Source: Beroe ovata
Taxonomy: Eukaryota; Ctenophora; Nuda; Beroida; Beroidae
DNA length: 56,043 nucleotides
Assembly (NCBI GenBank): GCA_946803715.1
Contig: CAMPET010000299.1
Span: 2,347 to 58,389 of the forward strand
Direction: 5' to 3'
Shown: positions 34,201 through 46,200 of the stretch, one piece after another
Layout: each line of letters starts with the position of its first letter
How positions within the stretch are numbered: the stretch's first letter is position 1
Program-made: the position numbers and the translations under genes
The notes under the pieces: generated by a model
Told to the model about the DNA's origin: nothing
Databases searched by the model: none
What the model saw: the letters and a program-made list of their open reading frames with translations, nothing else

Positions 34201-37200
34201 TAAAATTGTCTCGTGTAGAATTTGAACATTTCCCTACTTATTCGTGCTTGAAGCAGGTTTTCTATCGCATGAGGAAGTAGTAGTTCATCGCAAAAAGTGT
34301 TGCGAGACTAAAGGCATTGCAAAGTACAGTCGCTACTCGCTGCAATGTATGCTATACCACTACACATATTCCGATAATCGCATACAAGAGAGCGATGACA
34401 CTTGTTAGGCTGTAAAAATAATAATAATGGAAACACATGAATTCGTTCCTATAAATACCATCTTTTCGAATTCAAAAGTAACTCAAATGACGTGCATCAA
34501 ACTCCAATTCCCTCATTTCCCGATCCTAAACTTCGTCTCTCCATCTCGCTACGTGGAGACATTGTCCCTGTCTCTCAGTCTCACCTACAGAAATGTCTCT
34601 CCTGCTATACTGTACACTTATCACACTCTACTACTCTAATGCATCGATTGAAAAATGGGGTTTGGACATTTTCATACATTCAGTTTCAAACGGTTGGCTC
34701 GGACGTTCCTCTTCGTACTCTGACATGTGGTCGATAACTCTTGACTCAGACCACAAAATTTCTCAGCACGCTCATTTATCGCATCATTACACCATATTAA
34801 TCCCTCTGATCTCAATATCAAAGCTGTTACGAATATTATTCAGGGGTTTGTTCTACATGCGAAACGTCAGAACACAGATCAGACGATAGCCAGCTGTCGC
34901 AGCGGACAATCTGTCATTACGGAACATAATCACACACATATTGACACCGTGTCATGAACGATGCACCTGTCATACAGAATACAGATCTTTGATCGAGATT
35001 TTGACTTGGTTTCAAGATCAATAGATCAACCTTATCAGCATATGCTGTCATCGATATCACACAAATAACCAGTCGTCACGCAAATATCACGCAAAACTTA
35101 CGCTGTTGGATGAGATACTGCCCCGATGGTGTGATCGCCTGCTCCCGAAGCTAGTCGGAGTAAAGGGACGATCTAGGCCAGGTGTGTGTTCCCTCTCATC
35201 AGAATAGTAGCTATCTCCTTCGTCTGATCGGCGCTTCTTCTTCCGCTTCTCCTCTCTTGAGCGTGATCTACCTTTCGATTCAGGGTACTCCTCAGACAAC
35301 CTTCGGGTATGAGAATATGATTAGTTTGACTGGGTTATAAATTGCCAATCTATTAACGATTGGGTTGTTTCATTATCACTAGCATTGGTTTTCGATACGA
35401 TTAGGTGTTAATTAGTCCATTTCTACTCACTTTATTCGAGCAATGTCATCTTGCAGCCTCCATATATGTTCTCTCACACACTGTATTGCACCTTCAGACT
35501 GAAAAGATATGGTAAAAGCATGTGTGTTTGCCAAGTTGGCAAGTGAAACCAGCATTTCCTGCCCATATCACCATGAATTTTAAATTGGATTTGCGCCGCG
35601 CAGAGACGCGCGAATTTTAGACGAAATCTCCAAAAATTTCGAGTCTTGGAGAGTAGAAACGTCGCCGCGCGCTACGTTTATGACAATCTGTTATCTATCG
35701 ATAGACCTTATTTCATTATCTCTTGCATTGGTTTTCGATACAATTATTATGAAAAATGACCAGAAATTCAAATATTCCAAGAACAAGATGGCCGTTGTTA
35801 TATTGACTGCTATATATCTAGGGCTGGATCGTCTATCTAAATGCTATTAACACAGATTTAACAACAACACGTGCACTCACCCCTGAAGCTTTGGCTGCCT
35901 CCAGCTCAGCTTTCTTCTCCGACAAGTCTTCTTCCATTTGTTCACGTTCTTGTCGGAGTCGCATGGCCTCACTATCGTCAAAATCACTGTTCAGTGAACT
36001 CACTGATTCTGATTTCCTGCCTGGGAAGGTTACCAGTCTTTTTATCCAAGTCAGCTCAGAATATAGTCGAGTAGGGACTTTACTGCAGTAACTATAACAT
36101 CAATCAATCAATGATTGATAGGGAGCGCTATATTAGAGTATTGCGGGAATGTACAGTATAATGTAGTTAACGGATTGGGTTAAACCGATAGAGTCGCTAT
36201 GGGATAACACACAGTAAATAGGTAACATGCAAAAACCATAATATACCGTTAAGAGGGATCGAAGCTACTGTGACGATTATCAATGCAACTGAATGATATG
36301 TCAGCTGAATTAGCTAATGTTAACTTTACAATAACTCTTCTTTGCTTCATTTTTGCACCTATGTTTTGGAGTAGAAATTGAATTCGGTTTACGGTTGCTT
36401 AACCGATTTAAATGCGAGATTTAAAGATCTTGTCGGGTTCACGATAAAATAATTTAACTCTCCCTCTATTAAATGTGATGTCATAAATAATAGTTATGCA
36501 GATCAAATACATTCGGTTACAAGCGACGAATTCATAGTGCCTGTAAAAATTTCTATTGAGGTGAATGATATCATACGCGTATGCATACGTTGCGATATGT
36601 ATTACTGTGTATGTGTTGACTGTTGATGTATTTATAAGTTTAGAGGCTTCAATGACCTGGCCGGCAGCCACTTTTCTCACAGCAAGTACAACACGACCGT
36701 TGCTATAGGATATCTCCAAAATCAATGTTAGATTTCTAGTATGCCCCTTGCAAAATACTCTTTTGGCCCTTTTTGGTATAGTATCGGTATGGTTTCGGTG
36801 GTATAGTATCGGTGCGTCTCATTGGTTTTCGAGTTTTTGTTTTGTTCCCACAAGTCTGAAATTGTCATTTGGGCTCAGTTTCATGGCAAGAATGAACTTC
36901 AAATGTCCGCAAAGAGTGTTGCTAGTTACAGTGTAGCAGTGTTAGATGGTTTGGTGGAAAAATTGTATCGTCAGTACCAGTAAAGTCCCCATTTCAGACA
37001 CTCGAAATTGAAGTATAAAAGTGTGGACTGTGAAGTCAGTCATTTCACTTTTACCGATACTCTGATTAGAAACTGTCTGTCGTATGACTTGGACCTCACG
37101 TCTGAGAAGGGTCAGAGATTCGAGTCTTCACTCAATTCCCCTACAATCCCCTAGATTTTTATTTTACGGCAAAAGAAAATCTATGCCAGAAATACTCATT

Positions 37201-38638
37201 CCCGGTACACCTCTAGATGGAAAAGTGGGGCTGTCCATTTTTTAGATATTTGGAACTGCTTGCAATTTATGTTTCACATACATATTCAATTCTAAATCTC
37301 TCTAGAAACTGCTATTAGGGCGAGTAACAGACACGCCCTGTCACCTGTCAGTAGCCTATCTCCACTTACTGTCGAGGTTGCTCCCACGGTTGCTGAACTC
37401 CACGTGCAACTGCCGACCGAAGAACATCACTCCATTCGTTTGCTTGATTGCAGAGGAAGCTTCATCAATCGAGGCAAAGTCGACAAATGCATATCCTTTG
37501 TTGCGTTTTGTGAGGTGATCAATCACCAAACTGAAAATTCACAGACGTGAATCGTGTTGTGAACAACAATCTAAATAAACGTGATTATGATATATTTGAA
37601 CTGTCTCACCTGACTTTCACCGGACCAAACCGAGCAAAGTGAGACTCCAAGTCATCCGGTGTTATGGAGTTATCAAGGTTGCGAACTGAGGAATGTTGAG
37701 GAATATTACTGCCGATTTCATAGCAACTTATTGACTGATTTCTAGTCTTCATTCATGAATAATATATTACTTGAAATCCATCAAAAGGTATGAGATAAGG
37801 TATAATACCCTGCAATAATTGTTGTGCAGTGATTGTACTCACCATACACTGAATTGGATGGAGGGTTGTCTGCTTGCTCTGAATGGGAGATATGGTTAAG
37901 AACACTCTTCACATCACAACCAATCAATACTCCAACGATCAGTATGATATAGCTTAAATTAAGTTTGTTGACATCTAAATACATAATACAAACAAATAAA
38001 AATGAATGTGATATAAGATGTTTGTTATTGATCAGCACAGGTATACCATCATCAACATCTTATTACTAACTTCTGGTGTTCTGATAACTTCCGGAATACC
38101 AGGGTGGCTGCTTGGTGTTGAACTGAACTTTGATCTTGGTTTCATGAAGTGGATATCCGTTGAGGTGTTTCACTGCCTCTTTTGCATGGTTAGGGTCTTG
38201 ATATTCAACGAATGCATGACCACGATTCTTATTTGAGTTCTCATTCATCATCAACCTGGAAAAATTGGAGCGTAATGCAATTTCTAACAACTATAATTCA
38301 TTTGGCAGGATCCAAGAATGATTATACCATTCTATATGAACTTACTTTATTTTGGCAGGGCCAAATCTCAGGAAAACCTCTCTCAGTTCTGCCTCAGTTG
38401 TGTCATAATAAATGTTGAACACTGTTAAATATTGCATTTGTAAGTATATCAGGATATTAAATTCACATTACAATATGATGAAATAAGTTAACTGCTGAGA
38501 TCATTGAATACCAAATAAGGCTCTTTCAGAAAATGACTGCTCTGGTGTTTTATCTGAAATTAACAAGTATTAACATCAAATGCTAGCATGTGAGTCATGA
38601 TATCAGTGATTAATAATTAATGATTTGATACCTGCCAT
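28672..38638 (-). CDS. Three-RRM RNA-binding protein with coiled-coil, RS and long low-complexity tail
   Basis: Twenty-six exons join in phase to about 1,126 residues. From the 5' end they are: 38632-38638, 38512-38553, 38346-38421, 38071-38255, 37843-37878, 37610-37685, 37370-37530, 35881-36020, 35431-35498, 35102-35300, 33902-34053, 33611-33734, 33279-33425, 32968-33120, 32567-32730, 32368-32490, 32006-32164, 31817-31928, 31613-31732, 31244-31429, 31021-31116, 30603-30809, 29740-29958, 29368-29627, 29157-29270, 28672-28726. RRM1 (about 15-92) has LFVFNI and HAFVEY; RRM2 (112-190) has VYVRNL and KGYAFVDF; RRM3 (338-415) has RVFVGGI and KGFGFVSF. Between RRM2 and RRM3 are a charged coiled coil (MRLRQEREQMEEDLSEKK) and an SR/KR stretch (SKGRSRSREEKRKKKRR). 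The tail is Pro/Ser/Asn/His/Gln-rich and ends in SPSPSEDESEEDVQQ, a likely CK2 target. RNA binding is near certain; RNA target and named ortholog are not. The donor at 29740 is weak; using 29726 breaks phase. Confidence 0.85.
30824..30885. repeat. Tandem duplication, 31-base unit
   Basis: GGTTACTTATAGACYGCATT followed by ATGTCACTATA occurs twice head to tail, in an intron of the RRM gene. Confidence 0.9.
31191..31243. repeat. (CA)n/(CG)n microsatellite
   Basis: A CA run with an internal CGCGCGCGC core sits immediately beside the donor of the exon ending at 31244. On the coding strand this puts a GT-rich tract directly after the splice site. Confidence 0.95.
34054..35101 (-). other. Long intron of the RRM gene
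   Basis: About 1 kb between the RS-coding exon and the first RRM3 exon. Plus-strand ORFs at 34427-34889 and the minus-strand ORF at 33993-34229 beyond the exon have no recognisable content. Nothing else is seen. Confidence 0.6.
35594..35675. repeat. GCGC-rich patch in an RRM-gene intron
   Basis: GCGCCGCGCAGAGACGCGCG and CGCCGCGCGC occur in otherwise AT-rich intron DNA. It resembles the other GCGC islands in the window but shares no long alignment that I can see. Confidence 0.5.
36021..37369 (-). other. Longest intron of the RRM gene
   Basis: 1.35 kb separates the RRM2 end (phase 1) from the coiled-coil exon, which enters in the matching phase. A minus-strand open segment near 36650-36725 (NGRVVLAVRKVAAGQ) is exon-like, but no splice pairing keeps the phase. 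Nothing else is seen. Confidence 0.55.
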
Positions 38639-39244
38639 ATTTCTTCATGTAACTCTGCCTTATGATGTCAAGGATGTGCATTTTTCATTGGCTTATGAAA
38701 TCAAAGCATAATTGAGAGATGATAGTCATCATACCATTAAGTGTATAGCAACTCATGGATTGAATGAGGAATTGATGGAGCCAATGACAGCAAGAACTAA
38801 ATTGACAATGCATAGGACTGATTGATGGCATAAGCTATCAAGTTTTTATATCTTATGAAAGAGCAATTATCAAGATGGCTAGACCAGACCCAAGGTCAGT
38901 GCTTACCATATTCATTATAACATGTGCTTTAATCATACAGTCTACAGAAGCAAATACAATTAAAAGATAAAATGTGTAAGCAAAATAATTGATTGGTAAT
39001 AAAATGCACGCTTTCAGCTGTGTTTAGAGGTAAATTTAAAACTATCACACTATAGCTGTTACACTATACTTATAGTCAATCTTCAATTTCAGCATAATGT
39101 ATACTTCAAATGGAAAATAGAAAAACATTCAATCGAATATCATTTATTCAAATATCATTTAATCAAATATCATTTTTTCAAATATCATTTAATCGAATAT
39201 CAAGTTCGAACCATGCAAAAATTATGAACGCAAAAAATCATACC

Positions 39245-39360
39245 TTATCAAAAAAAATTTCGGCATCTTTTGAAATCTTCTGAAATCATGATGATTCGAG
39301 TGCACTCGAATCATCATGATTTCAGAAGATTTCAAAAGATGCCGAAATTTTTTGATAATT
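39245..39360. repeat. Large near-perfect palindrome
   Basis: Two arms of about 55 bases meet at CGAGTGCACTCG (centre 39302/39303) with essentially no spacer. The only difference seen is the length of an A-run (eight versus six). It can form a long cruciform or hairpin. Confidence 0.95.
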
Positions 39361-39419
39361 GTGCAATTTGCATTTTTGATTCTTTGCATGCAAAGAATCA
39401 AAAATGCAAATTGCACAAT
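39358..39419. repeat. Perfect 62-base palindrome
   Basis: 31-base arms are exact inverted copies centred on GCATGC (39388/39389). It abuts the preceding palindrome, sharing about three bases with it. Confidence 0.97.
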
Positions 39420-39609
39420 GTGTTCTCCCGCACTGCGTGACCTTGCCGGTTGTTATCTGTCAACTGTTAATCTTGCGCGCGGCGCGCAAGAAACATGAGT
39501 GGACAGATACTTGTTATAACATCCGGCAAGCGTGCACCCGCAAATATTCCGCGCGCGCTTTCGGCCATACGATTTTTCAAATCTGCGCAAAATTAAAAAA
39601 ACTTTTTTT

Positions 39610-39870
39610 GTACTTTTCATGTTCCCGCGCTGCGTACTGACCCAAATACTCCGCGCGCGCTGCGTGATTTGGTTTCTATTCTACGACTTTTCAGTTCACT
39701 GAGTAAAACAGGGGCGCGCGGCGCTGCGCAACGTGTGCATGTGCACAACTTTTCATGCTGGCAAGATTTCACAATTGCACGGCCGCGGCGCCGACGGTAG
39801 GGAAAAAACCCTACATGAAGTAGCTGAGTAAATGAGGGGCGCGCAGCGTGTGCACAGTACGACAGTAATG
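39610..39870. repeat. Dispersed GC-rich repeat, copy 2
   Basis: CAAATACTCCGCGCGCGC, TTCTACGACTTTTCAGTTCA, ACAGGGGCGCGC and CAACGTGTGCA occur in the same order as at 11195-11300. A partial further copy (GAGTAAATGAGGGGCGCGCA then GTGTGCACAG) follows at 39824-39858. Confidence 0.7.
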
Positions 39871-40248
39871 CATTGTGGGAGTGAATGATTGTCCACATAA
39901 CTGACGCGCCGCGCATCGGCGCATCATGATATGAATTTCAGAGGTTTATTAAATTCTATCAAATTTATTGCCCTGACATATTTTACAGAATTTTATGAAC
40001 ACTTACTATTTGAAATATCTTGCTAAAGAATTTTTCGATGGCTTCAATATTCCATTATTCCACGCACTGAGCACATTCTGCAGTTTGTAGTGTTTATAGG
40101 CTCACTGGTAGATACTAATTGCTATGGAGGAAATGATTTCACTTTTTATTCATTTATAAGGCAGTCACAGATCAATCAATCGTTTGATCTTAAATGATAT
40201 CTTTGATCTTGTGAGTCTTGATTTTATAAATGCTCTGCCCAGCAGTTT

Positions 40249-43200
40249 ATGTGGTCATATCTGATAACTTTCCTGGTTGTTAACAAATATGGTATCTTCT
40301 ACATATCCTACCTACTATCTTTGCTTCTTATATTCATTATTGGATTCTTTACTGTAAGTTGGTTCTTTGGAGCTGAGCTGAAGAGAAAGATTCTCTATCG
40401 ATTCAAGGTGATCTTTGTTTGCTTTCTTTCCTTATGAAGGATCTGTTGGTGAAAGCAAAGATCATTTCTACAGTGTCATCCTCCAAAATATTACCATTAA
40501 ATTGCTCTATTTCAGGCACTCAAGCTCAAGCCACCATCAAATGGTTTATCATCAGTTTTGAAGAAATTGGTAAAATTTAGATTAACTTGGAAGCTTGACA
40601 AACGGCTTTCTGGTGCATCAATCATTGATGAGCCATTTAATGAAGTTCTAGATCTCTTCATGAGAGATTTTGTTGACTCATGGTACAAAGACATTAGCAA
40701 GGTGACAATTTGCAAACATGGATCGATCATCCCTGGATTCCCTTATTGAACCTTAATATATTTAACCTAACGATATCAGGATGAAGAGTTCAAGTTCGAG
40801 GTCAGAAAAACAATTCAAGCTGTTGTGGTCAATTTATCAGCAAAACTGCGTGATGTGGACTTCATATCACTCTCCACTGGGCAACTCTTGACAGACATGA
40901 CATCTCATCTCAGGTAATGACAATGTATTTCGAAGTTTGAACATGATTCAAGGTTAACCTATCTGAGGTTTTTGTGAAAAATAGCCCTCTTCTTCCAAAT
41001 CTTTGATTCCATTCACGGACAGGATATTCAAAAAGACACAAGAGAGACTTAGGGTGTTCACTAATTACTCACCTCAAGATGAAACCAGAGTTTTCTTTGA
41101 ATTAGAAAGTCTGTTTGGGGTTATAGCAACGGACAAGGAAGCAGAAGAAGTTTATGTCCGGTAGATTGCATTTGTTGAATAAAAACTGTTGTTTCTGTTG
41201 GATGACATCCATTGATCGATCTGAGTCACCTGATCATTAATGAACCTAGGAACCTGGTCGACATTCTCCTCTACCTCTTGCTTCCCAAGCACAGTTTCCA
41301 ATGTTATCCGATGCGAGTTCTTCTCAGAGAAATGATCACCACCTGTTGTCTGATACCTACCATGGATGTGAGATTTAGAATTGACGATATTTTGCTTCTT
41401 CCAGTTTTTGGGGAAGGTTGACTAATTTCATCAGTTATCGTGTCCATTAACGCAATCACCTCCGCAGGCAGTTACTGAACCGGACTATGTGAACCAGTGT
41501 TTCATGGCTTGGTTGAAGGACGATTGCCTCACCTCTGAGTCCTTCCTAGCAGCTATCTCATGCTGTACCAGCGCCACTGAATTAGATCACCTGGAGGATC
41601 GATTACAGAAGGTTTGTCAGTTAATTTCACTTATTAATGGCAGGAGTTGCGATTCTGATCAGATTGATGTTAGGTGGTTTGGCATTGAGTAGAGTCTCTT
41701 TATTCGACCAGTGAATGTACACTGCGCACTTTGAGTATTGAGTGGTGTGCTCACTTCTCATCACAAGTCCCAGTGTACCAATTCAAATCACGCGACTGAA
41801 CTCCAAACTCTCGTATCTATGCATCGTAACTCGCAGGATATAGTTCGGTTGAAAGCTATGGACAGTGGCAATATACAGAGTTGGAGACAACAGCTGGACA
41901 GTTTGATGTACGCTCTACGACAAGTGAACGAACGATATCGGGTATTTAATTATACTCTGCAATGTCTCGACCTCAGATTCATGTCCAACCCGTCACACTG
42001 CACGCATAAGTAGTAAATGAGATCTGGACTAACACCACTGAAGTTTATATGTGTAGAATGTGGATAACCCTGTCACAAGTCACATTCATCTCCCGTTCAG
42101 AGTGTGTTTGATCACGGTTCGGGCCCCGACTGTTCGGTCAAGTCATCACAGTGTCTGGCGAGTCAGCCGTTCCCAGCGGGGAAGCCATGCCCGAACATCC
42201 CTCTCCATTTTGTGCTGCGGAATAGCATCTCACTCCAGTACTTCATCGATTTCATGAATTACATCAAGGCGGAGCGGTTTCTGTACATGTGGCTGTCTAT
42301 AGACTGCTTCAGGTTTGTAAAACCTAGCAATATACAATTGCATATTATACTGATTTTAGGTTTTTCCTGAATTCAAGTTGGTTATCTTTGAATATTTCTC
42401 GTTTAAACGCAGTTTTGCTGGTCGTGGAGTAAAGAAAATCATGCATATTAAAAGCACGCTCACTTGACACCATTTCTGATGTTACATGAAACCATGGCGT
42501 ATCCCGTTGCGACTGGGTGTGATGTGGTTCCCTTGACACCTCCCATGCTGCATGTGCTGAAACATGAGCCTTGTTTGGTGGTGTCAGCCGGCGGATATAA
42601 GATGTTCAATGTGCCACCATGGATCATCAATCGTCAACAATCGAATACAATTTCCATCTACAATCCAGCTATGAAACTTCTCAAACGACTGAGGAAGACC
42701 ACCGCTTGCTGTGTTCCTGCCATATCCTCCCATCATCTCTACTCCATGGACTCATTCGCTGAACACCATGATTCTGTTCCCTTTTCCCAGCTACAACACA
42801 TCCCTGAACACTCCATTCCATTCCCTTCCCCTCCCACATACGCCCCCATTGGGAGGCCTCAGAAAACATCAACTCCTATTGGTGAAATCCCATTTTCGAA
42901 CCCCACTGGCATTCCCTCTCTCAGTGGCATACCATTCAAACCACCACGCTCCTCCTCAACACGTGGTGTCAAGGTGTCGCGTAGCAACAAGTTGTTGAAG
43001 AAAAAGGGGATCCAGAAGAAGAGCGATCCAGTGAGACACGGTAGGAAGAGGATTGTTGTACCTCTGGCGAGTGAGATGGAGAGTCTACTACCCCTCGATG
43101 AGAAGATTCCTCAACCGAGAATTTGTGATGAGACGTGCATTGTGTGTGCACTTGCCAAGCCCGAGCTGAGAACCCGTCATCATTGTACTGCTTATTATAG

Positions 43201-46200
43201 TAGAAAATAGATTTGCGAGATTTCTCCTTTTTCTATGATTATATTGATATTATTTTTATGTTTTAGTATTCAAAAATACTTTCTCTATTTGAAAAGCTGC
43301 CGAATGATCTGAAACCGTCAAAAATATCAACTCTCAATTTTACCTCTCGATAGTTTCTTTCTACCTCAGGGAGGAAATCCAGAGAAGAGTGAGTCAGGCG
43401 GCGTCCGATGGCAGAACAATGAGCAATGCCGCAGAGAACATGTATCGCAAGGTTTGTAAACCTACTTTGGGTAATTCAGGTTTTAGAACTAGATTACTCT
43501 TTAGACAAAGATTTATAAAGATTATCCATGTTTGCTTTTCCTCTCTTATCACCAGGAAGCAAAGCGAATCTACCTGGAAGCCCTGGCCGAGGACGCCCCC
43601 AACAAGATTGAACTAGATCCAAGAGTGGTGGCAAAGTTGGAGACAAGCGTCACCTCACTGCCCATCACACCCAACATGTTCGATGAGGTGCAGGAGGGTA
43701 TTTACAACATTCTCACCAAGGACAAGAAGTACTACCACAGCTTCAAGAAGTGTGAACTGTACTATCGGTGTATCACCGAACTAGATCTTAACCAGGTCAG
43801 AACTGCTTAACAATCATTCTATCCAGCCTCCCCAATATTCCAATTCTCCGTACTTGTTAAAACGAGTAAATATTGCATTTTTCCGTCCTTGTCAGCTCGC
43901 AATTCCAATAATGCACAGCACATACTTCAACGTAAGCTATTCACTTCCTTTTCACCGCACGCAAAACACACCCATTTCCCGTTTCACTGTACTATTTCCA
44001 GGAAAAACTAGCTAGTCTGTCTCCTGATGAACCGGTCAGTAGCACCTCATCCTTCAAACCAGTAGCCATATCACCCAGCGGGAGATTCAGTGCTGATATT
44101 CCCCATGTGTCCATGGTCGGGAAGGACAAGGTTAGTCACGTGTATTGAAGCAGGTGGTCACGTGTATTGGGCCACGTGGTCAATGGGTCACACGATATCT
44201 ACTGAACACGTGCAGTATTCCATGCCATTTTCATTGTCCGGAACACCCAATAACAACCATACTTAAAGTTAATTGATGTTGACGCTCACGCGTGTTTCCA
44301 CTTACAGCAAGACGCGTTATACGGTGTTGTGTTGAAGTACAAAAACGATGTGGGGGAAGAGAAACAGTGGATCGTTCCCAAGACCTTTGAGGAAATCAAG
44401 AAATTCCAGGTCATGACTTTGACAGGCTTCGTCCGATCACTCCCAAATGGATCGATCCCATTCTCAAATTATTTGAGTTTTACTGTTTGATAATAGAAAA
44501 AGACAACGTTGCCAAACACCAATTCCCCTGAGAATAAAACATTGACATATTGTGATACTTGTGGTTAGGTTACTAGGTATCTATGATGTAAGGCATGATG
44601 GTAGAAACTTCTTATGAATTGTTTCATGGACTGATTGCTCCAAACTGAGAGACTCCTGTTTTCATTCCAGACTCGAATATCGGACCAGCTTCCTCAAGTC
44701 TCCCTTCCCAAGACTTCCTTCTTTAGTGGCCTCGATAAAGATTACATAACAAACAGGAGGGATGCTCTAAATGGGTACTTGAAAGGTTTGGAACTGAGCC
44801 AATTTTACGCAGAATTCAAAGAAATTAGCACCAAGTGAATTGCTACACTTACCATGTAGGCTGTATTCTGTAACTATCATAATAAATATGCGGTTTCTAG
44901 AATTTGACACTATTCAAAATCGCGTAAAATAAGCTCTTGACTAGCGAGTACAGTGAAATAACGATTCTTCTGAATTGAGTACCAGTATGCCATCATTATT
45001 GAGTGTAATAATATGAAATGCAGGACTATTTGACGATGCGACGCTCCAAAGTCCCGAAGTTTTGGAGCAGGTGATGGAGTTTATCAGTTCTGGTAGCACC
45101 ACCACGTCATCAGGTGTGGAGGAGGAACCGGGGCAGGAATCGGAACCGACCGATAGTTTCGATGTGAGTGTTACCATGGCAACGTGGTTTGAGTATGCTA
45201 TCCTGTTTTAGTCCGTATTTCACATGAGCAAAGACATGGAATCATGATTCACGATACTATATTTCACATTTCACTCTTCATTTGTGAAGTGTAATTGACA
45301 GTATATTTCACATCCCACATTTGTGAAGTGTAATTGACAGTGTTCTCGTATTTTCCAGGCCAGCAGTGGACTCGATGACGAGGAGAACATTCCCCTGAAA
45401 GTCCTGATTCTACTCACTGACGAGGTGTTCGACATGAAGAACAGGTGCTGATCATTGATCACATGGAAATTACATGGAATATCGGTCAGGGATGTTTTGA
45501 ATAGATAATACTGGTCACTATGAACTCTAATCGACAGTGAGCATGCGTTACTGTTCGTGATTCTTCATACTGAAACGTGATTGAGTCTAAATTGGTTCTT
45601 GAGTATTTAGGTATTTGATCATTATACATGATGTAGTGCTGTCATCAAGTCACATCAAAAGGTAGTGTTTCGCCAGGACACCCTGAGAAATACGCTAGGT
45701 ATTGTCTCTGACTTCGGTCCAAATGGCAGACCGACACATCTGCGTAGTTTGAGCTGTGTCTGTCTGTCTGTCGGTTTTGGCGCCTGTCTGGTTGTCTGGT
45801 GTCTCTCAGATGGTAGACAGCAAGTTGTGACAGACAGTATACTGGCGTTGTGCCAGCTATAAGATATGATGAATCCTCCTGTCGGAATGAGATAATGTCA
45901 GAAAACATGATCAAAATATGGAGCATTTATCAGGTGAAGACTGAAGATCACTGTGCAATGTGCATGATCACCACATAGAATGATCATGTGTTTCATGAGT
46001 CCTAGATACTGCATTTCAGTTGCTGTCCCTGCCCTTGCTGAACGAGTGAATGGATTATCGCCAGTAAATGGATTATTGGATTATCGCCAACTCCCCCATA
46101 GATCAGGTCCCCACCCGTCACGTATTGTACCCACCTGTTTGCAGGAATCTCTGAAGAATGACGTCTCTCCCCCTACAGCTCCCCCTAAATCCATGTGGTC

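Larger units (their letters stand above)
38639..40248. other. Divergent intergenic region between the RRM gene and SNX25
   Basis: It holds the two promoters, a run of AATATCATTTAATC-type repeats at 39125-39200, two abutting palindromes (39245-39419) and a GC-rich dispersed repeat (39470-39920). No gene is supported. Confidence 0.6.

Noticed and set aside
34427-34889. Three overlapping plus-strand ORFs in the RRM-gene intron
   Set aside because: Overlapping frames without motifs; intron shadow.
36408-36725. Minus-strand ORF with exon-like NGRVVLAVRKVAAGQ
   Set aside because: No acceptor/donor pair keeps phase with the flanking RRM-gene exons, which already join directly in phase.
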